From positions 1 to 56,837 of the forward strand of contig JAODBO010000014.1 in NCBI GenBank assembly GCA_025464005.1: a stretch of DNA of 56,837 bases. Direction: 5' to 3'. Below the pieces are notes generated by a model. The model was not told the origin of the DNA and did no database searches. It saw only the letters and a program-made list of their open reading frames with translations. Made by a program: the position numbers and the translations under genes. Position 1 is the first letter of the stretch. Every line of letters starts with the position of its first letter. Of the stretch, positions 50,033 to 56,837 are shown in pieces. The DNA is from Acidimicrobiaceae bacterium (GTDB taxonomy: Bacteria; Actinomycetota; Acidimicrobiia; Acidimicrobiales; Bog-793).

Positions 50033-52846
50033 CTAGGCCAGGTGCATAGCGAGCAGCTGTGCCAGGTGCACGCCCGACGCTCCCGCGAGATCGCCGAGCT
50101 GTGTGCGGCAGGAGAACCCGTCCGCGAGGAGCACCGCGTCAGGTCCCGCCGCGCGAACCGCCGGAAGGAGCGCGTGCTCCGCGATCGCGACCGACACCTC
50201 ATAGTGCCCGCGCTCGACACCGAAATTGCCGGCAAGGCCACAGCACCCACCGACCGGCACGAGTGTCGCTCCCATGGTGCGGAGCAATAGCTCGTCGGTC
50301 GCCCATCCCATGACGGCCCGGTGATGGCAGTGTGGCTGCGCGACGACCTCGACACCGTCGAGGCGTGGCGGGCGCCACTGAGGCGCTTGCGCGAGGATCT
50401 CGGCGAGCGTTCGGGTCGAGCGGGCGACGGCCTCGGCGGCCGGCGTCCCGAGCAGCTCCATCGAGTCGGAGCGGAGCGTCGCCGTGCACGAGGGCTCGAG
50501 GCCGACGATGGGCACGCCTGCGTCCACGGCGCGCTCGAGCGCGGCGACCGTCCGGCCGAGGACGCGCTTCGCGGCGTCGAGCTGACCGGTGGATATCCAC
50601 GTCAGCGCGCAGCACGTCGTTCGTTCGGGTAGAGAAACGCTGAAGCCGGCATCTTCGAGGACGCTCACGGCCGCGATGCCCACCTCGGGAGCGAAATAGT
50701 TCGTGAAGGTGTCGGCGAGCAGGAGCACCGGATTCCCCTCGCGGCGCCGGTCGCCCTCGGTCGCTGCGAACCACGAACGAAAGGACACCTTCGCGAACCG
50801 TGGGATCGCCCTGCGCCGATCGACACCGGCGGCGAGGCGAAGCGGCCCTGAGAGTAAGGGCCCCCCGAGCACGAAATTCGCGAGGCCCGCCACGGGCGAC
50901 GCGAGGCGCGCCCATCGGGGCAGCTGGCCGAGCGCGTAATGCGTCCGGGGTCGGACGCGCCGCCGGTAAGCCTGATGGAGCACCTCAGACTTGTAGAGCG
51001 CCATGTCCACCCCGGCGGGGCACTCCGAGGAGCACGCCTTGCACGAGAGGCAGAGATCGAGGGCCTCGTGGACCTCCGGGGAGCGCCAGCCGCCGTCCAC
51101 CAGGGAGCCGTTCACCATCTCCTGCAGCACGCGAGCCCTACCCCGGGTGGAGTCCTGCTCGTTGCGCGTAGCGAGGTAGGAGGGGCACATCACGCCGCCG
51201 GTCGCCGTCGAATCCGCCCGGCAGGACCCGACGCCGGTGCACCGGTGCACCGCAGCACTGAAGTCTCCGCGGTCGCCGCTCAGGCTCAGGGCGAGCCGGG
51301 CGCGGATCGGGCGCACGGCGGTCGCACGCACGTCGGCGTCCACGGGGCGCGGGTGCACGAGGATGCCGGGGTTGAGCAGGTTGGCCGGGTCGAACGCAGC
51401 CTTGACGCGGCCGAAGAGCTCGATGGCGGCCGGCGAGTACATCAGAGGAAGAAGTGCGCTACGCGCCCGCCCATCGCCGTGCTCGCCCGAGAGGGAGCCC
51501 CCGTAGCGCACGACGAGTCGCGCCGCGTCGAGGAGGAACGAGCGAAGCACGGCGCGACCGTCCTCGCGTCCGAGTGGGAAGTCCAGGCGCAGATGCACGC
51601 ATCCCGACCCGAAGTGGCCGTACGGAAGGCCGCTGAGCTCGTAGGTCTCGAGCAGGTCGTCGAGCTCGCGTAGGTACGCTCCGAGCGCGTCGGGAGGCAC
51701 CGCCGAGTCCTCCCAGCCCGGGTAGGCCGGATCACCTTCGGGGGTGCGGCCCGCGAACCCGGCGCCGTCCTCACGGATCCGCCAGAGCGCCGCGACGTGC
51801 TTCGCGTCACTGACCACCGCGCTATCGAGAGCGCCCGAGTCCGCGGCAGTTGCGAGCGCCCGTTTACGCGACTCCGCAAACGACTCACCGGTGATTTCGA
51901 CGAACAGCCAGCCCTCCCCTTTCGGCAGGGGCGGCACCGCTTGGTCACCACGTCGGCGCCTCACCGTCGAGACGATGCGGATGTCGAGCCCTTCGCAGGC
52001 GGTCGGAGCGTGCCGCAGCACGGCGGGCACGGCGTCGGCGGCGCTCGCCATGTCCGCGAAGCCGAGCACGAGCAGCACCGGGTGTTCGGGCGGCACGACG
52101 AGCTCGACGGTCGCGCCGACCACGACCGCAAGGGTGCCTTCGCTACCGACGAGGGCCCGCCGGACGTCGAAGCGGCTCTCGGGTAGCAGGTGCTCGAGCG
52201 AGTAGCCCGAAACCTGGCGGCCGAAGCGCCCGAACTCGCGGCGGATCGTCTCCTCGCCATCGGCGGCGATCCGGGCGAGCGAGGCGAGGACGCCGTCGCC
52301 GTCGCGAACGGCACCGTCCAGGTGCAGCCGGGAGCCGGCGGCCGTGATGACGTCGAGCGCGGCGATGTTGTCGACCGTCCGGCCGTAGGCGAGCGATCGG
52401 GAGCCACATGCGTTGTTGCCGATCATCCCGCCGAGCGTGCAGCGGCTATGGGTCGAGGGATCGGGCCCGAAGCGCAACCCACTTCCGGCGACCGCCCGCT
52501 GCAGGTGGGCATGGACGACGCCGGGCTGGACCGTCGCCGTTCTCGCCTCTAGGTCGACGCTCTCGATCGCGTTCATGTACTTGCTGAAGTCCAGCACCAG
52601 GCCGCTGCCGACAGCGTTGCCCGCTATCGAGGTACCGGCCCCTCGGCAGGTGACGGGTACCTCTGCCGACGCGCAGACTTCGAGCGCTGCGGCGACCTCG
52701 TCGGCGTCTCTCGGTCGCACAACCGCCTCGGGAACCACTCGATAGAGCGAGGCGTCCGAGGAGTAGGCGGCGCGTTGGAGCTTGCTGTTGCTGACGTCGT
52801 CGATCCCGGCGTGGCGAAGCGCTGCTGTCAGTAGCGATGTCGGCAA
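50033..52846 (-). CDS. FAD-linked D-2-hydroxyacid dehydrogenase fused to Fe-S/CCG domain
   Basis: 937 aa. Residues about 35-270: PCMH-type FAD domain (VTCRGAGTSIAGNAVGSGLV, CTLGGMIGNNACGS). Then the FAD oxidase C domain (PYGHFGSGCVHLRLDFP, SLSGEHGDGRARSALLP). Then Fe-S motifs CTGVGSC...MCPSY and CLSCKACSSECPAGVDM, then two CCG-type half-sites (CCALTWISTG and GGCCGLAGNFG). This architecture is that of D-lactate or D-2-hydroxyglutarate dehydrogenases of the YdiJ type. Single-chain oxidation at the membrane or cytoplasm. Confidence 0.88.
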   Translation of the reverse strand: MPTSLLTAALRHAGIDDVSNSKLQRAAYSSDASLYRVVPEAVVRPRDADEVAAALEVCASAEVPVTCRGAGTSIAGNAVGSGLVLDFSKYMNAIESVDLEARTATVQPGVVHAHLQRAVAGSGLRFGPDPSTHSRCTLGGMIGNNACGSRSLAYGRTVDNIAALDVITAAGSRLHLDGAVRDGDGVLASLARIAADGEETIRREFGRFGRQVSGYSLEHLLPESRFDVRRALVGSEGTLAVVVGATVELVVPPEHPVLLVLGFADMASAADAVPAVLRHAPTACEGLDIRIVSTVRRRRGDQAVPPLPKGEGWLFVEITGESFAESRKRALATAADSGALDSAVVSDAKHVAALWRIREDGAGFAGRTPEGDPAYPGWEDSAVPPDALGAYLRELDDLLETYELSGLPYGHFGSGCVHLRLDFPLGREDGRAVLRSFLLDAARLVVRYGGSLSGEHGDGRARSALLPLMYSPAAIELFGRVKAAFDPANLLNPGILVHPRPVDADVRATAVRPIRARLALSLSGDRGDFSAAVHRCTGVGSCRADSTATGGVMCPSYLATRNEQDSTRGRARVLQEMVNGSLVDGGWRSPEVHEALDLCLSCKACSSECPAGVDMALYKSEVLHQAYRRRVRPRTHYALGQLPRWARLASPVAGLANFVLGGPLLSGPLRLAAGVDRRRAIPRFAKVSFRSWFAATEGDRRREGNPVLLLADTFTNYFAPEVGIAAVSVLEDAGFSVSLPERTTCCALTWISTGQLDAAKRVLGRTVAALERAVDAGVPIVGLEPSCTATLRSDSMELLGTPAAEAVARSTRTLAEILAQAPQWRPPRLDGVEVVAQPHCHHRAVMGWATDELLLRTMGATLVPVGGCCGLAGNFGVERGHYEVSVAIAEHALLPAVRAAGPDAVLLADGFSCRTQLGDLAGASGVHLAQLLAMHLA

Positions 52847-53042
52847 AACGACCGTGTCTCTCGTCGCGGGCTCTCCGATCGACCCTACTCGTGCACTTCG
52901 GGGTGGCGCGATCGCCGGGTCGAGGAAGGAGCATCGGAGGCTATCGCCGACCTGCGCGGGAAGATCGTGTGAGGATGCATTCTGACGTCAGGGCGGCAGC
53001 AGGCAAGTCGTGTTCAGCGGGGACGAGCGAGGAGGTGCTTCG

Positions 53043-54296
53043 TTGGCAGCTGCAGCCAGAGCGAGCCGCCCCTCGGTGCTCGCGATCGTCCTCGCCGGCG
53101 GCCGGGGGCGCCGTCTCGACCCGCTCACCGCTGACCGAGCCAAGCCGGCCGTCCCTTTCGGCGGCTCGTACCGTCTGATCGACTTCGTGCTGTCGAACCT
53201 TGCAAACGCCGACTACCGCAAGATGGTCGTGCTCACCCAGTACAAGAGCCACAGCCTCGACCGGCACATCAGCCAGACCTGGAGGCTCTCCCCGCAGCTC
53301 GGAAACTACGTCGCCACGGTCCCCGCCCAGATGCGCCAGGGCCCCCACTGGTTCGCCGGGTCGGCGGATGCCATCTTCCAGAACCTCAACCTGATCCTCG
53401 ACGAGGAGCCCGCCCACGTCATGGTCTTCGGCGCGGACCACATCTACCGGATGGACCCTCGGCAGATGCTGGACTTCCACATCGCGTCCGGCGCCGACGT
53501 CACTCTCGCCGGGCTACGGGTCCGACGATCGGAGGCGAGCGCATTCGGGGTCATCGAGGCGGCGAGCAACGGGCGCGTCGACCGCTTCCTCGAGAAGCCG
53601 GAGGACCCGCCGGGACTGCCCGACGATCCGAGCTCGTCGTACGTGTCGATGGGCAACTACATCTTCCGCACCGAGGCTCTCCTCGACGCGGTGACCGCCG
53701 ACGCCGCGGACGACAACAGCACCCACGACACCGGAGGTGACGTCATCCCCGCGCTCGTCAAGAAGTCGCGGGCGTGCGTCTACGACTTCAACGCCAACGA
53801 CGTGCCCGGGGTGGACGAGCGAGAGCGCGGCTACTGGCGCGACGTCGGGACGCTCGACGCCTACTACGACGCCCATATGGACCTCATCTCGGTCCACCCG
53901 GTCTTCAATCTCTACAACAGGCAGTGGCCGATACTCAGCTGGCTCCCGCCGACGCCGCCGGCGAAGTTTGTCTTCGACGAGGATGGACGGCGCGGCCACG
54001 CGTTGGACTCGCTCGTCAGCCAAGGCGTGATCGTGTCGGGCGGGACGGTGCGCCGCTCCGTGCTCTCCATGGGTGTGCGCGTGGAGGCCGGAGCCCTCGT
54101 CGAGGGTTCGGTGCTGCTCGACGACGTCGAGATAGGGCGAGGCGCCATCGTGCGCAACTGCATCATCGACAAGCAGGTGACCGTCCCGCCGGGAGCCCAG
54201 ATCGGGGTCGACGCCGCGGCCGACCGCGAGCGGTTCACCGTCTCCAACGGCGGCATCGTCGTGCTGGCCAAGCGCCAGGTGGTCCCGCCGCCGTGA
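53043..54296 (+). CDS. glgC: Glucose-1-phosphate adenylyltransferase (GlgC)
   Basis: 417 aa from TTG at 53043, chosen because AGGAGGTG (53030-53037) lies 5 nt upstream; GTG at 53010 is a longer option. Catalytic opening [30 protein letters not shown], then [10 protein letters not shown] and FLEKP, and a C-terminal beta-helix. Makes ADP-glucose for glycogen or maltosyl-alpha-glucan. Overlaps the next gene by 4 nt. Confidence 0.93.
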   Translation: MAAAARASRPSVLAIVLAGGRGRRLDPLTADRAKPAVPFGGSYRLIDFVLSNLANADYRKMVVLTQYKSHSLDRHISQTWRLSPQLGNYVATVPAQMRQGPHWFAGSADAIFQNLNLILDEEPAHVMVFGADHIYRMDPRQMLDFHIASGADVTLAGLRVRRSEASAFGVIEAASNGRVDRFLEKPEDPPGLPDDPSSSYVSMGNYIFRTEALLDAVTADAADDNSTHDTGGDVIPALVKKSRACVYDFNANDVPGVDERERGYWRDVGTLDAYYDAHMDLISVHPVFNLYNRQWPILSWLPPTPPAKFVFDEDGRRGHALDSLVSQGVIVSGGTVRRSVLSMGVRVEAGALVEGSVLLDDVEIGRGAIVRNCIIDKQVTVPPGAQIGVDAAADRERFTVSNGGIVVLAKRQVVPPP

Positions 54297-55501
54297 AAGT
54301 GGCACTGCTGACCCGCGAATTCCCCCCGGAGATCTACGGCGGGGCTGGGGTGCACGCCGAGCAGCTCGCGGTGGCACTCGATCGCCTCGTCGACGTCGCC
54401 GTCCACTGCTTCGGCGCCCCACGCACGTCCCCGCTCGTGGCGAGGAGCTACGAGCCCTGGCAATCGCTCGAGCAGCTCGGTGGGGACGACTCGATCGCAC
54501 GGACCCTCGGCGTGCTCTCCGTCGATCTGGCCATGGTGGCAGGACTCGGGGATGCCGATCTCTGCCACTCCCACACTTGGTACGCAAATCTCGCGGGCCA
54601 TCTCGCCAAGTTGAGCCGGGGCCTGCCGCACGTGGCCACGACGCACAGCCTCGAGCCGCTGCGCCCGTGGAAGGCCGAGCAGCTCGGCGGCGGCTACGCG
54701 CTCTCCTCGTGGTGCGAACGCGTCGCCCTCGAAGGCGCGGACGCGGTCATAGCAGTGTCGAACGCGATGCGCGAGGACGTTCTCGCCTGCTACCCGGCGA
54801 TCGATCCCTCGCGCGTGGAAGTCATCTACAACGGTGTCGACACCGAGACCTGGCACGCCGATCCGCGCACGGACGTCCTCGAGCAGCACGGCATCGACCC
54901 CGAGCGTCCCCTCGTGGTTTTCGTCGGACGCGTCACGCGCCAGAAAGGCCTCCCGTACCTGCTCACGGCGGCGTCGCACATCGACCCGCGAGCCCAGCTC
55001 GTCGTCTGCGCCGGAGCCGCGGACACCGAGGCGCTCGCACGCGAGACGCGCCACCTCGCCGAGATCGCGGCGCAGCGGCCAGGCGGGCTGATCTGGATCG
55101 AGGAGATGATGCCCCGGTCCAAGGTCGCCCAGATCCTCAGCCACGCCACCTGCTTCGTGTGCCCCTCGATCTACGAGCCGTTCGGCCTCGTCAACGTGGA
55201 GGCAATGGCGTGCGGCGCAGCCGTCGTGGCCAGCGCGGTAGGCGGAATACCCGAGATCGTGGTCGACGGAGAGACAGGATGGGTGGTGCCTGTCGAGCTC
55301 GACCACACGCCTGATCGCATGCCGCACGAGCCGGATCGCTTCGCGGCGGACCTCGCCGAGGCGATCAACACCCTCGTCGAGAACCCCGACCTCGCGCGCG
55401 ACATGGGAGCCGCCGGCCACCAGCGCGTCCAGGACCTCTTCTCGTGGCCAGCGATCGCAGAGCGCACCGTCGACTGCTACCGCCGACTGCTCTATGGGTG
55501 A
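54293..55501 (+). CDS. glgA: ADP-glucose-dependent glucosyltransferase (GlgA/GlgM type)
   Basis: 402 aa from GTG at 54293 (GTGA overlap with glgC). Opens [20 protein letters not shown], then [16 protein letters not shown] and [20 protein letters not shown], the GT4 donor motif. It resembles the actinobacterial enzyme now named GlgM, which makes maltose-1-phosphate, as closely as glycogen synthase. The glgC-glgA overlap implies equal expression. Confidence 0.85.
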   Translation: MKVALLTREFPPEIYGGAGVHAEQLAVALDRLVDVAVHCFGAPRTSPLVARSYEPWQSLEQLGGDDSIARTLGVLSVDLAMVAGLGDADLCHSHTWYANLAGHLAKLSRGLPHVATTHSLEPLRPWKAEQLGGGYALSSWCERVALEGADAVIAVSNAMREDVLACYPAIDPSRVEVIYNGVDTETWHADPRTDVLEQHGIDPERPLVVFVGRVTRQKGLPYLLTAASHIDPRAQLVVCAGAADTEALARETRHLAEIAAQRPGGLIWIEEMMPRSKVAQILSHATCFVCPSIYEPFGLVNVEAMACGAAVVASAVGGIPEIVVDGETGWVVPVELDHTPDRMPHEPDRFAADLAEAINTLVENPDLARDMGAAGHQRVQDLFSWPAIAERTVDCYRRLLYG

Positions 55502-55632
55502 CGCGCTGGACGACTGACGCTGACTCAGCGGACCCCAACCGGGGCGGCAGTCGCGCGATATAGGCCATGCACCGCATTTCTTAATCGCTTGGAAATACTC
55601 CGACACAGCTACGAGTCGTATCCTCTTCCGGC

Positions 55633-56532
55633 ATGACGAAGGCCGCCGTGCGCGAGGGAACTGCGCCATTTCGCGACTGGACGACCTGGTACCGGGTGAC
55701 CGGGGACCTCGACGCCGAAAAGCCTCCGCTCGTCGTGCTCCACGGCGGACCGGGCTGCTCGCACGACTACTTGCTCGCCATCGCAGACATCGCCGAATCC
55801 GGACGCGCCGTCGTCCACTACGACCAGCTCGGCGGAGGCCGTTCGACTCACCTGCCGGACCGTGGCGCCGACTTCTGGACCGTGGAGCTCTTCCTCGAGG
55901 AGCTCGACAACCTCCTCGGCCATCTCGGCATCGCCGACCGCTACCACCTCCTTGGCCAATCGTGGGGCGGCATGCTCGGATCCGAGCACGCCATCCGGCG
56001 CCCCAGTGGGCTGATAAGCCTGGTCATCAGCAACTCGCCTGCCTCGCTGGAGCTATGGGTGCAGGAGGCAGGGAGGCTGCGTGCCGATCTGGATCCCGCG
56101 GTGCGGGACGCGCTCGATCGTCACGAGAAGGCCGGAACCACCGACGATCCCGAGTACGTTGCGGCGACCCAGGTGTTCTATGACCGGCACGTCTGCCGAG
56201 TCGTCCCGAACCCACCCGAGGTCGCGCGCACCTTCGAGATGCTCGAGCAGGACCCGACCGTGTACCACACCATGAACGGGCCCAACGAGTTCTTCTGCAT
56301 CGGGACGCTGAAGACCTGGAGCGTCGTCGACCGGGTCGGTCGGATCGACGTGCCGACGCTTCTGCTCTCCGGTCGCTTCGACGAGGCGACCCCCGCCACC
56401 GTCGAGCCCTTCGCCACCTCGATCCCGGATGTCGCATGGGAGATCTTCGAGGAATCGAGTCACATGCCCTTCGTCGAGGAGCCCGAGCGATACCTCGTCG
56501 CGGTGACGGAGTTCCTTGACTCGCACGACTGA
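55633..56532 (+). CDS. pip: Proline iminopeptidase (alpha/beta hydrolase)
   Basis: 299 aa. [15 protein letters not shown] gives the oxyanion [15 protein letters not shown] the DQxGxGxS motif, and [15 protein letters not shown] the nucleophile Ser; catalytic Asp in [11 protein letters not shown], His in [13 protein letters not shown]. Removes N-terminal proline from peptides. Intergenic 55502-55632 includes lower-GC TTCTTAATCGCTTGG. Next gene is a transposase. Confidence 0.9.
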   Translation: MTKAAVREGTAPFRDWTTWYRVTGDLDAEKPPLVVLHGGPGCSHDYLLAIADIAESGRAVVHYDQLGGGRSTHLPDRGADFWTVELFLEELDNLLGHLGIADRYHLLGQSWGGMLGSEHAIRRPSGLISLVISNSPASLELWVQEAGRLRADLDPAVRDALDRHEKAGTTDDPEYVAATQVFYDRHVCRVVPNPPEVARTFEMLEQDPTVYHTMNGPNEFFCIGTLKTWSVVDRVGRIDVPTLLLSGRFDEATPATVEPFATSIPDVAWEIFEESSHMPFVEEPERYLVAVTEFLDSHD

Positions 56533-56755
56533 CGCACTCGCATAGCGAGGCGCTCCTGTCGGTCTCCCACGAGCTCGATGAGGGCGATGAGGAGCGACGC
56601 CGGCTCAGGGAGCTCGTCCCGGGTCGCCCCGTCTCCTGCCTTTTCCTGCGCAACCTCGCCGGGCTGGGGACCCATATACGCTGCGCTGATCCTGGCGCGC
56701 CGGACGCTGACTAGTGATCCGTCGCTTAAATAGCTGAAGTAACTAAAGTGGCAGC
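56533..56755. other. Non-coding flank and probable left end of an IS630 element
   Basis: No supportable gene. The last 45 nt (from about 56711, CTAGTGATCCGTCGC) are AT-richer and just precede the transposase ATG, so the insertion-sequence end probably lies there. IS630 elements insert at TA and CTAG contains that dinucleotide. The right end is outside the window. Confidence 0.4.
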
Positions 56756-56837
56756 ATGTCCACGATGCTTGCGGCACCGCCGATGCCCGTATCGCCCGAG
56801 CAGCGGAGCGAGCTCGAACGCCTCGCCCGCTCGACGT
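56756..56837 (+). mobile_element. IS630-family transposase, N-terminus only (runs off the window)
   Basis: The ATG at 56756 opens MSTMLAAPPMPVSPEQRSEL followed by ERLARST, the characteristic start of IS630 transposases (SPEQRxELERLARS). Only 27 codons are visible. It directly follows the peptidase gene; no second end or target duplication can be checked here. Confidence 0.7.

Noticed and set aside
56460..56777. Minus-strand 105-codon frame over the peptidase end
   Set aside because: It overlaps the 3' end of the clear peptidase gene and the transposase start and resembles no family.
1..56837. CRISPR arrays, rRNA and tRNA genes, prophage
   Set aside because: No regularly spaced direct repeats, no RNA-gene structures and no phage structural genes were seen.

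Overview
The window is high-GC (about two-thirds G+C by eye) and compact, with many 4-nt start/stop overlaps and GTG/TTG starts. It carries actinobacterial hallmarks: a GarA-type FHA protein, an FtsR-type MerR regulator, a DUF151 protein and a GlgC plus GlgA/GlgM pair. Together with flagellar genes this points to a motile actinobacterium, and I infer an Acidimicrobiia-like lineage. The species cannot be fixed from sequence alone.

Layout. 1-5710: a broken glycosyltransferase, then a sugar-modification set (two DegT aminotransferases, WbqC-like protein, GT2, and a divergent methyltransferase). 5847-20339: flagellar block with flhA, an FlhF-like pseudo-GTPase, a small membrane protein, a double-length CsrA, and on the other strand flbD-motA-motB-fliL-flgN-flgK-flgL-fliW, a receiver-CheX protein, a degenerate GGDEF protein and a chemoreceptor. 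20775-27249: fliA-cheA-cheW-cheB-cheR-cheY-cheX. 27388-31485: two glycosyltransferases and a second sigma28-family factor preceded by a 44-codon leader ORF. 31592-36248: tetR, an MFS exporter and an MMPL exporter. 36245-44837 (minus strand): a block resembling the mycobacterial gcvH-garA-ftsR neighbourhood, with gcvT, a PD-(D/E)XK-like protein, two MerR proteins, DUF151, hpt, garA, gcvH, a GDP-mannose pyrophosphorylase fused to a dead phosphomannomutase, and a CDP-alcohol phosphatidyltransferase. 44882-56532: a metabolic mixture (Gfo/Idh dehydrogenase, pabB, TauE exporter, GntR, FAD/Fe-S dehydrogenase, glgC, glgA/glgM, proline iminopeptidase). The window ends inside an IS630-type transposase.

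The most useful result is a repeated promoter architecture: a CTCAA-like -35, exactly 16 nt, and a GCCGWWAG-like -10. It occurs nine times in this window, each time upstream of a motility, chemotaxis or sugar-modification gene and on the correct strand. It fits sigma28 (FliA/WhiG) and ties the glycosylation genes, both sigma factors, the chemoreceptor, mot/flg and flhA into one proposed regulon. Other unusual items are a single-chain tandem CsrA lying tail-to-tail with its antagonist FliW, an FlhF homologue without its nucleotide-binding loop, a perfect 15-bp palindrome across the predicted chemoreceptor start site, and a leader peptide coupled to the second sigma factor. Flagellin, hook and most export or basal-body genes are not in the window.
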